64,000 bases of DNA from Herminiimonas sp. (GCA_027310305.1 DAIDBD010000074.1:1-64000), one strand, 5' to 3'. Positions 8,566 to 17,627 are shown, counted from the stretch's first letter. The notes: generated by a model not told the origin, from the sequence alone. Made by a program: numbers and translations.

Positions 8566-9500
8566 CAGAAATATCCTTCTTTCTTGCGTTTTTCCATCGA
8601 GGCTTCCGACGTCTGGTCATCCATGCGCGTCGCGCCGCGCTCGGTGATCTGGGTCACGGCGGTTTCCGCAATGATGGCATCGACCGTGGCGGCATCGGAT
8701 GCGACCGGGCAGGTGCAGGAAATATCGCCGACGGTGCGGAAGCGCACCATGCGCGTTTCAACCTGCTCGCCTTCTCTGGGTGGAGTCAACTCGGTCGACG
8801 GCACCAGCAGCCCGTTGCGCGGAATGACTTGGCGTTGATGCGCAAAATAAATCGGCGGCAGCGCCAGCTTCTCGCGTGCAATATATTGCCACACATCGAG
8901 CTCGGTCCAGTTCGAGATCGGAAACACGCGCATGTTTTCGCCCGGATGGACGCGGGTGTTGTACAAGTCCCACAGCTCAGGCCGCTGCGCTTTCGGATTC
9001 CATTGGCCGAACTCGTCGCGGAATGAAAAGATGCGTTCCTTGGCGCGCGCCTTTTCTTCGTCGCGCCGCGCGCCGCCGATGCAGGCATCGAATTTGTGCT
9101 CGGCAATGGTTTCCAGCAGCGTCACCGCTTGCGCCGCATTGCGCGAATCGGTTTTCGGATTGCGCAGCCGCACGGTGCCGCGCCTGATCGAATCCTCGAC
9201 CGAACCGACGATCAGGCGTTCGCCCAGTTCCGCCACGCGTTTGTCGCGAAAGGTGATGACTTCCTCGAAGTTATGGCCGGTATCGATATGAACCAGCGGG
9301 AACGGGAAGTTGCCCGGGCGGAACGCTTTTTCGGCGATGCGCAGCAGCACGACCGAATCCTTGCCGCCGGAAAAGAGCAATGCCGGATTGCTGCACTCGG
9401 CAGCGACTTCGCGCATGATGTGGATCGCTTCGGATTCGAGCCAATCGAGATGCTTGCTGCTGGCGGCATCCAGAAATAATTTTTCGACTGCTGTATTCAT
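8565..9500 (-). CDS. cysD: Sulfate adenylyltransferase subunit 2
   Basis: Catalytic subunit of ATP sulfurylase, making adenosine 5'-phosphosulfate (APS) from sulfate and ATP. The PP-loop LLFSGGKDSVVLL lies near residue 42, followed by the family's HIDTGHNF segment and the GGARRDEEKARAKER region. The length of 311 residues is normal. It starts seven bases after the cysH stop in the same operon and overlaps cysN by one base. Confidence 0.96.
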   Translation of the reverse strand: MNTAVEKLFLDAASSKHLDWLESEAIHIMREVAAECSNPALLFSGGKDSVVLLRIAEKAFRPGNFPFPLVHIDTGHNFEEVITFRDKRVAELGERLIVGSVEDSIRRGTVRLRNPKTDSRNAAQAVTLLETIAEHKFDACIGGARRDEEKARAKERIFSFRDEFGQWNPKAQRPELWDLYNTRVHPGENMRVFPISNWTELDVWQYIAREKLALPPIYFAHQRQVIPRNGLLVPSTELTPPREGEQVETRMVRFRTVGDISCTCPVASDAATVDAIIAETAVTQITERGATRMDDQTSEASMEKRKKEGYF

Positions 9501-9507
9501 GGTTTTT

Positions 9508-10242
9508 TCAGGCTGGTGTTGGTTGCGCTGCTGGTTTGATTCTGATCAGTTTGCCGTCGACGATATGCAAGCCGCATTCTTTCGATTCCGGGTTCTCCCA
9601 CCACCAGCGGCCGGCGCGCACGTCCTCGCCCGGCTGGATCGCACGGGTGCAGGGTTCGCATCCGATCGACGGATAGCCTTTGTCGTGCAGCGGGTTGTAG
9701 GGCACGTTGTTGGTGCGGATGTAATGCCAGACATCTTCTTCCGACCAATGAGCCAGCGGATTGAATTTGGCCATGCCGTGCGCTTCATCGTTTTCCTGCA
9801 CATCGAGCGCGGCACGGGTGGTCGATTGCGCACGGCGCTGGCCGGTGACCCATGCCTTGTTGCCGGCCAGTGCGCGATTGAGCGGCTCGACCTTGCGGAT
9901 GCGGCAGCATTCCTTGCGCAGGTCGACGCTGTCGTAAAACGCATTCAAGCCGTTTTGCCGGACGTATGCATCGACCGCGGCAGGTTCAGGTTTGTACAGC
10001 GTCACTTCGGTGCCGTAGGTTTCCTTGATGCGGTCGAGCACGCTTAACGTTTCCTGGTGCAGACGTCCGGTTTCCAGCGTGAAGATGGCAATCGGCAATC
10101 CGCCACGCAAGATCAGGTCGGTCAGCACCATGTCTTCGGCGGCCAGGCTGGACGCAAACACCGCAGGCGAAAAATCGCCGGCGATACGCGCGAGCGTTTC
10201 TTTTGTGGCCGCAACAAGCCGGTCAAAGTCTGCAATATTCAT
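9508..10242 (-). CDS. cysH: APS reductase (assimilatory, 4Fe-4S type)
   Basis: Reduces activated sulfate to sulfite using thioredoxin. The 244-residue protein carries the nucleotide-binding ASSLAAEDMVL segment, the cysteine pairs KECC (about residue 111) and CEPC (about 194) that ligate a 4Fe-4S cluster, and the C-terminal catalytic ECGLH. These paired cysteines mark the APS-reducing form rather than the cluster-less PAPS reductase of E. coli. That agrees with the lack of an APS kinase (cysC) in the operon. It sits five bases downstream of the DUF934 gene. Confidence 0.94.
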   Translation of the reverse strand: MNIADFDRLVAATKETLARIAGDFSPAVFASSLAAEDMVLTDLILRGGLPIAIFTLETGRLHQETLSVLDRIKETYGTEVTLYKPEPAAVDAYVRQNGLNAFYDSVDLRKECCRIRKVEPLNRALAGNKAWVTGQRRAQSTTRAALDVQENDEAHGMAKFNPLAHWSEEDVWHYIRTNNVPYNPLHDKGYPSIGCEPCTRAIQPGEDVRAGRWWWENPESKECGLHIVDGKLIRIKPAAQPTPA

Positions 10243-10246
10243 CTGT

Positions 10247-10774
10247 TCATTCCTGTGCGGCTTTTTGCGGGCGGTTTACACGCCGGAACAGCGGCGTCTT
10301 CTGATCCCACGACGTCTGATAGGCGTCGGAAAAATCGGTCAAGCCTTTCAGCGCATCGTGAATATTGCGGTCCGGGCGGGTGGCGAATGCATTGAAGCCG
10401 ACGCGCTGCATGTAGAACAACTGGTCGCGCAATACATCGCCGATCGCGCGCAGTTCGCCGGTGTAGCCGAGGCGGGCGCGCAGGTTGTAGGCGATCGAAT
10501 AGCCGCGGCCATCGGCGAACTTCGGGAAATCGACGGCGATCACCGGCAGTTTCGCCGCATCGTCCTTCAGCGCTTCCGGACGCTCGTCGCTGGCGATCCA
10601 GACGCCGATATCGCTGCGTTGTTGCAAGGTTGCGCGCTGCGCCTGCCAGACTGCGAGCGGCACGATGAACTTGCCCGCAGGCACTGCGGCGGTTTCCGGC
10701 ACGTCGCCTTCCTCCAGACGCAGCACGGTCCAGTCATCGCTGACAACAGCCTTATCCTTGATGATGTCACGCAT
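10247..10774 (-). CDS. DUF934 family protein of the sulfite reductase operon
   Basis: This gene codes for a 175-residue protein of the DUF934 family, which regularly sits next to a cysI-type sulfite reductase in proteobacteria. Its biochemical role is not established to my knowledge. I chose the ATG at 10774 (MRDIIKDKAV) because GGAG lies nine bases before it; ATGs at 10780 and 10792 are also in frame. The start overlaps the cysI stop, so the two are probably translated together. With no CysJ flavoprotein in the operon, a role in supporting or feeding electrons to CysI is possible but is inference only. Confidence 0.85.
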   Translation of the reverse strand: MRDIIKDKAVVSDDWTVLRLEEGDVPETAAVPAGKFIVPLAVWQAQRATLQQRSDIGVWIASDERPEALKDDAAKLPVIAVDFPKFADGRGYSIAYNLRARLGYTGELRAIGDVLRDQLFYMQRVGFNAFATRPDRNIHDALKGLTDFSDAYQTSWDQKTPLFRRVNRPQKAAQE

Positions 10775-12461
10775 ATGCATCTTCTCCCGCATTGTGTTGG
10801 ATCTTGATCGGCGTGGCATAGACGTGCTCCTTGAACGGCGCCACACCGACCCGGCGCGCGGTGTCGATGAAGCGCTCGTCTTCAATCCGGTCGCGCACAT
10901 ATACCTGCAGCAGCCGTTCGATCACGGTCGGCATCTGATGCGCGGAAAAGGACGGCCCGATGATCTTGCCGATCGAGCTGTCATTGCCTTGCGCGCCGCC
11001 GATCGATACCTGATACCACTCGGCGCCATCCTTGTCGACGCCGAGAATGCCGATGTTGCCGACATGATGGTGGCCGCAGGCATTGATGCAGCCCGAAATA
11101 TTCAGTTCGATCTCGCCGATGTCATGCTGGAAATCGAGATTGTCGAAACGCTCGGCAATCGCTTCCGCGACCGGAATCGATTTGGCATTGGCCAGCGAGC
11201 AGAAATCGCCGCCGGGGCAGCAGATGATGTCGGTCAGCAGGCCGATGTTCGGCGTCGCCAGGCCATGCGCCTTCGCTTCCTGCCAGAGCGCAAACAAATC
11301 CGATTCTTTGACGTCGGCCAGCACCAGGTTCTGTTCATGCGTGACGCGCAGTTCGCCGAAGCTGTAGCGATCCGCCAGATCGGCGACAAAATCCATCTGT
11401 TCCGCGCTGGCGTCGCCCGGCGGCACGCCGGTCTTTTTCAGCGACAGCACGACGATCGCATAACCGGGCATCTTGTGCGGCTTGACGTTGCGTTTGAGCC
11501 AGTTGCCGAACGGCTTGCTTTCCGCTTTCTGCTGTTCCAGCGCATTGCCGCCGTCTGCAATTTTTTCATAGGCAGGCGGCTCGAAATAAGCGGCGACGCG
11601 ATTGAATTCCTCGGCGGTCAACGTGCTCGGCGCATCCTTCAGGTCGGCCCATTCCGCTTCGACCTGACGGGCGAATTCTTCGGCGCCGATCGCCTTGACC
11701 AGAATCTTGATGCGCGCCTTGTAGATATTGTCGCGCCGGCCGTACTGGTTATAGACGCGCATAATTGCCTCGGTGTAGGTCAGCAGATGCCGCCACGGCA
11801 GGAATTCGCGGATCACGCTGCCGAGAATCGGGGTGCGGCCCATGCCGCCGCCGACCATCACGCGAAAACCGGTTTCGCCCTGCGCATCCTTGATCACGGT
11901 AAACCCGATGTCGTGCACGGCGGTCGCTGCGCGGTCTTCTACCGCGCCATTGAATGCGAGCTTGAACTTGCGCGGCAAATAGGCAAATTCCGGATGGAAC
12001 GTGCTCCACTGGCGCATGATTTCGGCATACGGGCGCGGATCGATGATCTCGTCCGCCGCCACGCCGCAATATTCATCCGACGTGATGTTGCGGATGCAAT
12101 TGCCCGATGTCTGGATCGCATGCATTTCCACCGATGCCAACTGGCCGAGAATCTCCGGGGTGTCTTCCAGGTTGATCCAGTTGTACTGAATATTCTGGCG
12201 CGTCGTGAAGTGGCCGTAACCGCGATCGTAGTTGCGGGCGATATGCGCAAACATGCGCATTTGCGTGGATGACAGCAGGCCGTACGGCACGGCGACGCGC
12301 AGCATGTACGCATGGCGCTGCAGATAAAGCCCGTTCTGCAATCGCAGCGGACGGAATTCGTCTTCCGTCAGTTCGTCCGACAGGCGGCGACGCACCTGGT
12401 CGCCGTATTGGGCAACGCGTTCCCTGACGATTTGATGGTCGTATTGATCGTAGCGATACAT
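10767..12461 (-). CDS. cysI: Sulfite reductase, siroheme and 4Fe-4S subunit
   Basis: Reduces sulfite to sulfide with six electrons. The 564-residue protein has the two-fold repeated nitrite/sulfite reductase structure. The TSGNCIRNI segment lies in the first half, and the cluster and siroheme cysteines appear in the second half as CCPGGDFC and NISGCINACGHHH. A ferrodoxin-dependent nitrite reductase would look similar, but the cys operon context supports sulfite. The CysJ flavoprotein partner is absent from the operon, so the electron donor is unknown. It starts 24 bases after the TauE-type gene. Confidence 0.93.
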   Translation of the reverse strand: MYRYDQYDHQIVRERVAQYGDQVRRRLSDELTEDEFRPLRLQNGLYLQRHAYMLRVAVPYGLLSSTQMRMFAHIARNYDRGYGHFTTRQNIQYNWINLEDTPEILGQLASVEMHAIQTSGNCIRNITSDEYCGVAADEIIDPRPYAEIMRQWSTFHPEFAYLPRKFKLAFNGAVEDRAATAVHDIGFTVIKDAQGETGFRVMVGGGMGRTPILGSVIREFLPWRHLLTYTEAIMRVYNQYGRRDNIYKARIKILVKAIGAEEFARQVEAEWADLKDAPSTLTAEEFNRVAAYFEPPAYEKIADGGNALEQQKAESKPFGNWLKRNVKPHKMPGYAIVVLSLKKTGVPPGDASAEQMDFVADLADRYSFGELRVTHEQNLVLADVKESDLFALWQEAKAHGLATPNIGLLTDIICCPGGDFCSLANAKSIPVAEAIAERFDNLDFQHDIGEIELNISGCINACGHHHVGNIGILGVDKDGAEWYQVSIGGAQGNDSSIGKIIGPSFSAHQMPTVIERLLQVYVRDRIEDERFIDTARRVGVAPFKEHVYATPIKIQHNAGEDAYA

Positions 12462-12485
12462 CGTTGAATCCTTAAATGAAGCGTC

Positions 12486-13259
12486 TTAAAATACCAGTTT
12501 TGCCGCCACGCCGGTCAGCGTGGTTGCCAGCAGGACGCGCAAAATTTTCTCGGGCACCGCACGCGCCGCCAGTGAGCCGATGGTGATGCCGGGCACCGAA
12601 CCCAGCAGCAGCATCGCGAGCAATTCCCAGTCGATCGAGCCGAGCCACCAGTGGCCGAAAGCGGCGATGGCAGTCAACGGAACGGCGTAGGCAATGTCGG
12701 TGCCGGCAATTTCAGCCGGCGAAAGGCGAGGGTAAAGCAGCACCAGCAGCGTAGCGCCGATTGCGCCGGCACCGATGGACGATACGGTGACCAATGCGCC
12801 GAGCATCACTCCTGCGCCGATGGTGGCGGCAACCAGATTGGCGCCTTGCAACTGCTTTTCAGGATGCGCGCTGATCCATGCCTGCATTTTTTTTCTGAAT
12901 ATGATGGCGATCACGGTGAGCAATACCGAGCCGGCGATCGAATAGCGGATGATTTGACCGATTTCCTTGTCCAGCGCACCGAAATAGTTGAGCGCCAGCG
13001 TAGCGGCAACCGCAGCGGGCAGTGCGCCGTAGCACAGATGCTTGACGATTTCCCAACGCACGGTGCCGCGAAACCGGTGCGCGAATGTGCCGGCCACCTT
13101 GGTGACGGAGGCGAAAGCCAGATCGGTGCCTACCGCAACGGTGGGATTGATGCCGAATAACAGCGTCAGCAGCGGCGTCATCAGCGACCCGCCGCCCACG
13201 CCGGTCAATCCGACCAGCATGCCGACTGCAAAGCCTGAAACCACATATGAAAGAGTCAT
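12486..13259 (-). CDS. TauE/SafE-family transporter at the head of the cys operon
   Basis: A 257-residue integral membrane protein with about eight hydrophobic helices and the family's N-terminal GLTGVGGGSLMTPLL motif, repeated in altered form in the second half. TauE/SafE proteins move sulfite or sulfur-containing organic anions. As the first gene of the sulfate-assimilation operon it may export excess sulfite or take up a sulfur source; direction and substrate cannot be read from sequence. The promoter of the operon must lie in the 134 bases between it and the divergent cysB-like gene. Confidence 0.85.
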   Translation of the reverse strand: MTLSYVVSGFAVGMLVGLTGVGGGSLMTPLLTLLFGINPTVAVGTDLAFASVTKVAGTFAHRFRGTVRWEIVKHLCYGALPAAVAATLALNYFGALDKEIGQIIRYSIAGSVLLTVIAIIFRKKMQAWISAHPEKQLQGANLVAATIGAGVMLGALVTVSSIGAGAIGATLLVLLYPRLSPAEIAGTDIAYAVPLTAIAAFGHWWLGSIDWELLAMLLLGSVPGITIGSLAARAVPEKILRVLLATTLTGVAAKLVF

Positions 13260-13393
13260 TTTTCCTCGCGCAAAGTAACATGAATCGTAATAAACTTGGC
13301 CCTTATTCCAAACTACAAAGTATTTATTTGCTTATATGCTTATCTGGCATATGAAAATAGGCATGAATACCAGGCAAAACATCAGGGGCGCCA
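13260..13393. promoter_or_regulatory. Divergent control region of the cys operon and cysB-like gene
   Basis: These 134 bases separate the TauE-cysI-DUF934-cysH-cysD-cysN-cobA operon from the LysR-type regulator gene. The stretch is distinctly A/T-rich (around ttatttgcttatatgcttatctggc), unlike both flanks. Divergent placement of a LysR regulator and its target is the usual arrangement for this family, so CysB-type binding here is likely. I cannot define exact operator boxes or the -35/-10 elements with confidence. Confidence 0.55.
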
Positions 13394-14335
13394 ATGAATC
13401 TGCATCAACTTCGCTTCGTTCGGGAAGCTGTTCGCCAAAACTACAACCTGACTGAAGCCGCCAAGGCGCTTTTCACGTCGCAGCCGGGCGTATCCAAGGC
13501 GATCATCGAACTGGAAGAAGAGCTCGGCATCGATATCTTCACCCGCCACGGCAAGCGGATTCGCGGCCTGACCGAACCGGGGCGGGCGGTGCTGAAATCG
13601 GTGGAGCTGATCATGCAGGAAATAGAAGGGCTGAAGCGCATCGGCAAGGAATTTGCGGCGCACGACAGCGGCAGTTTCACGATTGCCACGACGCATACCC
13701 AGGCGCGCTATTCGCTGCCTAAAGTGGTGCAGGCTTTCACGCTGAAGTTTCCGAAAGTACGGCTTTCGTTATTGCAGGGCAATCCAAGGCAGGTTGCTGA
13801 AATGGTATTGAAAGATCAGGCCGATCTGGCCATCGCCACCGAATCGATCGCCAGTATCGACGGCTTGATTTCATTACCGTGCTACCAGTGGGAACACCTG
13901 GTCGTAGTGACGCCTGACCATCCGCTGCTGAAATCGAAATCGATCACGCTGGAAGAAATTGCAGCCTATCCGCTGATTACCTACGATGCTGCGTTCGCAG
14001 GGCGCAATAAAATCGATCACGCGTTTTCGCTGCGCAATTTGAAACCCGATGTGCTGCTCGAAGCAATCGATGCCGATGTCATCAAGACCTATGTCGAACT
14101 CGGCATGGGCGTCGGCATTATCGCCGGCATGGCGTTCGACGCCGAACGCGACAAGAATTTGCGCGCAATATCGGTCGGGCATTTATTCGGCACCAATGTG
14201 TCGCGCGTCGCCATCAAGCAGGGCGCGTATTTGCGCAGTTATGTTTACACCTTCATCGAATTGATGACGCCGACATTGAACCGCAAACTGATCGAACAAA
14301 TCATGACCGGCGAAAAGGACATGTACGAATTATGA
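13394..14335 (+). CDS. cysB: CysB-type LysR-family transcriptional regulator
   Basis: The 313-residue LysR regulator has an N-terminal winged helix (residues about 1-60, MNLHQLRFVREAVRQNYNLT) typical of CysB/Cbl, and a C-terminal effector-binding domain including TTHTQARYSLP, which in CysB binds sulfate or acetylserine. It faces the sulfate-assimilation operon, which it probably activates when sulfur is scarce. Cbl or another CysB paralogue is possible; the operon context favours CysB. Its stop overlaps the next gene's start (ATGA). Confidence 0.9.
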   Translation: MNLHQLRFVREAVRQNYNLTEAAKALFTSQPGVSKAIIELEEELGIDIFTRHGKRIRGLTEPGRAVLKSVELIMQEIEGLKRIGKEFAAHDSGSFTIATTHTQARYSLPKVVQAFTLKFPKVRLSLLQGNPRQVAEMVLKDQADLAIATESIASIDGLISLPCYQWEHLVVVTPDHPLLKSKSITLEEIAAYPLITYDAAFAGRNKIDHAFSLRNLKPDVLLEAIDADVIKTYVELGMGVGIIAGMAFDAERDKNLRAISVGHLFGTNVSRVAIKQGAYLRSYVYTFIELMTPTLNRKLIEQIMTGEKDMYEL

Positions 14336-15126
14336 AGCCGTTGATCGAGTGGCCGCGCAGCGAGCGGCGCAATATCCGGGGCATACTGACTGACATTGAC
14401 GACACCTTGACGACGCACCGGCAATTGACGCCGGACGTGCTGGCGGCGCTGGCAGGCTTGCGGCAAGCCGACCTCAAGCTGATTGCGGTGACCGGCCGGC
14501 CGACTTACTGGGCCTTGCCGCTGCTGCGCCTGTGCGGCTTCGACGCGGTGCTGGCCGAGAATGGCGCAAGCGCATTCTGGCTCGATGAAAGCGGCATGCA
14601 GCAATCGCTGTTCTATGCCGATGCGCCGACCCGGCAAAAGCACCGGCGCGCGCTGGATGCTTTTGCGCAAACGTTGCGGGAAAATTTTCCGCATGTGCCG
14701 GTCGCCGAAGACGCGCCGCAGCGCATCGGCGATCTGGCGTTCGATATCGGCGAGAACGTGCCGCCGCTGGCACCGGCGCAGGTCGATGAACTGCTTGGGT
14801 TCATCCGCAGCCACGGCTTTTTTGCCGCTGCGAGCAGCATTCATGCGCACGCATCCGTGACGCAATTTTCCAAGCAGGCGATGAGCGCGCGGATACTGAC
14901 CGATGTGTTCGGCGTCGATGACGAAACAGCGCGCCGGCATTACGTCTTCATCGGCGATTCGGGCAACGATGCATCGATGTTCGCGCATTATCCGCATGCA
15001 ATCGGCGTCGCCAATGTCGCGCCATTTCTCGACAAGTTGCCGACACCGCCCGCATATGTGACGCGCGCATCCTTCGGCGCAGGTTTTGCGGAAGCGGCAA
15101 ATGCTATTCTGGAAGCACGAACATGA
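14332..15126 (+). CDS. HAD-superfamily IIB phosphatase
   Basis: A 264-residue Cof-type HAD hydrolase. The nucleophile motif is DIDDTLTT (about residue 21), motif II is the VTGRP segment, and motif IV is GDSGNDASMF near the C-terminus. The cap lies between these, as in mannosyl-3-phosphoglycerate or sucrose phosphatases. The physiological substrate is not clear. It overlaps cysB by four bases and the following methyltransferase by four bases, so all three are likely cotranscribed. Confidence 0.82.
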   Translation: MKPLIEWPRSERRNIRGILTDIDDTLTTHRQLTPDVLAALAGLRQADLKLIAVTGRPTYWALPLLRLCGFDAVLAENGASAFWLDESGMQQSLFYADAPTRQKHRRALDAFAQTLRENFPHVPVAEDAPQRIGDLAFDIGENVPPLAPAQVDELLGFIRSHGFFAAASSIHAHASVTQFSKQAMSARILTDVFGVDDETARRHYVFIGDSGNDASMFAHYPHAIGVANVAPFLDKLPTPPAYVTRASFGAGFAEAANAILEART

Positions 15127-15782
15127 TGAACAAAGACAACAGCGATCTGGCGGCTTATTACGCCAAGTGCGCAGGCATCTATGAAAACGTATACGACAAG
15201 CCGGAACGGCAGGCCGATCTCGCGATCCTGCATGACAAGGTGCGCGAAGCATTGCGCGATCATCGCGTACTCGAGATTGCCTGCGGCACCGGTTACTGGA
15301 CCGAGCAATTGGCGCAATCGGCTGCATCCGTGTTGGCGACCGATATCAATCCGGAGATGATGCGCATTGCAGAAGCCAAGGGCCTGCCGACCGACAAGGT
15401 GAAGTTTGCGCTGGCCGATGCATTCGATCTGCCAAGTGCAGAAGGCAAGTTTTCAGCCTGCTTTGCCGGCTTCTGGTGGTCGCATGTCAAGCGGCAGGAT
15501 CAGGCCGGATTTCTGGCGCAGTTGCGCGAAAAATTGGGCAAAGATATTTTGCTTGTGATGCTGGACAACGTGTACGTCGAGGGCAGCAGCACGTCGATTG
15601 CGCGTACCGATCTGGAGGGGAATACCTATCAGATTCGAACGTTGCCGGACGGCGAGCGTTGTGAGGTGCTGAAAAATTTTCCGGCGGATAGTGCGTTGCG
15701 GAAGAAGATTGGGGCGGCGGTGAAGGATATTCGGATTGTGCGGTTAGAGCATTACTGGATGCTGACTTGCAAATTGAAATAA
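15123..15782 (+). CDS. Class I SAM-dependent methyltransferase
   Basis: A 219-residue small-molecule-type methyltransferase with the glycine-rich SAM site VLEIACGTGYWTEQL (about residues 42-56), an acidic loop ATDINPEM, and the FALADAFDLP motif. The substrate is unknown. It is the last gene of the short cysB run; the A/T-richer insert begins after it. The gap of about 130 bases that follows shows no gene. Confidence 0.82.
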   Translation: MMNKDNSDLAAYYAKCAGIYENVYDKPERQADLAILHDKVREALRDHRVLEIACGTGYWTEQLAQSAASVLATDINPEMMRIAEAKGLPTDKVKFALADAFDLPSAEGKFSACFAGFWWSHVKRQDQAGFLAQLREKLGKDILLVMLDNVYVEGSSTSIARTDLEGNTYQIRTLPDGERCEVLKNFPADSALRKKIGAAVKDIRIVRLEHYWMLTCKLK

Positions 15783-15914
15783 TTGGTGTTAAGCATTATC
15801 CACGAGAGATATGAAAAGGCTTGTTCATATACATCAATTCAAACATGAGCGTAAATTTGATGTCTGATTTCTTCGAAATTAACCCATTTACCATTGGCCC
15901 AGGAAGACACGTCC

Positions 15915-16893
15915 ATGACGATTGACATCTTGACTCAGGATCTGACCGACCAAGCGCACTGTCGTCCTAAAGACACAATCGGCCTCGATTGCAAAATTAC
16001 AAGCGATGCTGCGCCTGCCTTACGGTTCGGCCAAAGCGCTGATTGCTCACTTCGAGCATGAAGGATTAGTGCTCCCAGCGTGGCCCGGCCGCGAACGAAT
16101 GCTTCACCCACGCTATCTGCGCATGCATGTACGCGTAGTCGCTGCCAGCGTGCGGACTGTCTATATCCGGCGGGTAGCTGAAACGGCACTTTTTTTCTTT
16201 GAAATGTATGAAGAAAAAAATTCCGGCGATACAAGAGCTATTAATTTGATTAAACCGAATTCTTCTGTCGACTTTGCCGAATTACGTCAAATTTTCCTGA
16301 CCGAGTGGTATAGGAGTGAGCATATGTCTCTGACCGACGCGGCCCTATCGTTCCATCGCTGGCTGCAAGGGCGAGACCTCGCGCCGAAGGATAACGATGG
16401 CATCGAGACAGCGATACGTACCGAGTTTCTCGTTCACGAACGTCATCCTTTTTTTGCCTATGATGAGAATGCCCGGCGCGACCGAGCGTTTGTCCGTCTG
16501 GCTCGCTATTACCGTCAGATGCTTAGCGAAGGCATGAGTCAGCATACACGTGTGCCGGATTTCTTCATTCCAGTAGGTTTCATTCCGCACGGCCGATCGC
16601 ACGCTGGCATAGGACATCGCGAACATGTGGTTCCGTGTGCAATTCTTCGTGAGACGGCCATCCGCTATTTCCAGGAAGAGCGCTCCCTCGACGACGTTGT
16701 AAAGATGCTCAAAAAATGGCTCGTCATCGTTCGCATCAGGAAGGATGAGCGTGACCTACTTGATAAAGGCGACGCCCCGCTCAAGCATCGAATGCCCCCC
16801 GACTGGAATGAAGAGATCGGCTGCATTTATGCTCGATTACATGAAAAGGGAATCGCCTTCGATTCACCCGTCAAGCGACCATGCTGTTGTTAG
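15915..16893 (+). pseudogene. HNH-like protein gene with a 5' frameshift
   Basis: The main frame (ATG at 16006, 295 residues) stays open back to 15946, coding for SIAKLQAMLRLPYGSAKALI, which resembles the DNA-binding winged helix of the FtsK gamma domain. No start codon exists in that extension. An ATG at 15915, preceded by AGGAAG, opens in another frame (MTIDILTQDLTDQA). A one-base shift near 15950-15985 would join the two. The C-terminal part holds GHREHVVPC and LKHRMPPDW, reminiscent of HNH-type nucleases. I do not recognise the exact family. It could still be expressed from 16006 without the N-terminal end. Confidence 0.5.
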
Positions 16894-16993
16894 AAAAATG
16901 TCTGGAGCCAAGCATGATATCTATGGACTCCACCCGATCCAGTAGCAAAACGAGCACCTCACGAAGCCGCCAATGCATGAAGACTGCAATTGA

Positions 16994-17305
16994 TTATGCG
17001 TGTGCCGGGGGCGGCTGCACAGATTGCACGGCAAGACGAAGTCCCATCGCCTTGAGGATGGCCGACAAACTGCTAAGAACAGGATTTCCATCGGGTGACA
17101 GCGTGCGGTATAACTGGGTCGTACTCAAGTGAGCCGTTTCAGCCACCGACTGAACACCGCCAAAAGCTTTTGTCATTTGACGCAACGTAATCAACAGTTC
17201 GCTTTGGTCGCCGTCTTCAAGAATACTGTTGAGTACCTGGATGGCATAAGCGGGATCCTCCTGATACAACTCGGCCATTGCATCGTCATGCGCTCTATCT
17301 TTCAT
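16994..17305 (-). CDS. HigA-like antitoxin (helix-turn-helix)
   Basis: A 103-residue protein with an XRE-type helix-turn-helix near the C-terminus (GGVQSVAETAHLSTTQLYRTL), typical of the addiction-module antidotes paired with Gp49/HigB-like toxins. The ATG at 17305 follows AAGGAG and gives MKDRAHDD; the longer open frame upstream overlaps the toxin gene. It overlaps the toxin's end by 11 bases, so toxin is first and antitoxin second, the HigBA order. It probably binds and neutralises the toxin and represses the pair's promoter. Confidence 0.82.
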   Translation of the reverse strand: MKDRAHDDAMAELYQEDPAYAIQVLNSILEDGDQSELLITLRQMTKAFGGVQSVAETAHLSTTQLYRTLSPDGNPVLSSLSAILKAMGLRLAVQSVQPPPAHA

Positions 17306-17627
17306 CGCTTGTTCTCCTTTGCCAGTCTTGCCAGTATTCACAGGCGCGGTCGATATCTGCATCTTGCGTCCGCTTGTCGCCACCGCATAGAAGCAATACC
17401 ACTTCTTTACCTGCGACAGCATAATAGACGCGATACCCTGCACCCACATCAACACGAAGTTCCCACACGCCATCACGACAAAATTTGTGATCGCCGAAGT
17501 TGCCCAGCTCGATGCGGTTTACACGCCGACCTACCGCTACTCTTGCCGTCACATCGCGCAGTTTGCGCAACCATTCGAGGTAAATATCCTTTTCGTCGCC
17601 GGTCAGATAGTGTCGGATTTCGTACAT
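17295..17627 (-). CDS. RelE/HigB-like toxin (Gp49 family)
   Basis: A 110-residue basic protein of the phage-derived Gp49/HigB-like group in the RelE/ParE superfamily. Members are usually ribosome-dependent mRNA nucleases. The recognisable core is RRVNRIELGNFGDHKF, then GVWELRVDVGAGYRVYY and VVLLLCGGDKRTQ. It lies upstream of, and overlaps, the HigA-like antitoxin gene. The pair sits in an A/T-richer stretch beside a broken gene, suggesting acquired DNA. Confidence 0.85.
   Translation of the reverse strand: MYEIRHYLTGDEKDIYLEWLRKLRDVTARVAVGRRVNRIELGNFGDHKFCRDGVWELRVDVGAGYRVYYAVAGKEVVLLLCGGDKRTQDADIDRACEYWQDWQRRTSDER

Noticed and set aside
7627-8838. A 403-codon open frame on the plus strand
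   Set aside because: It is antisense to cysN and cysD, which carry clear family motifs; the frame is a by-product of GC-rich codon use.
10665-12272. A 535-codon open frame on the plus strand
   Set aside because: It is antisense to cysI and the DUF934 gene and shows no motif or ribosome site of its own.
14245-15327. A 360-codon open frame on the minus strand
   Set aside because: It lies opposite the HAD phosphatase and methyltransferase genes, both of which have recognisable motifs and overlapping starts.
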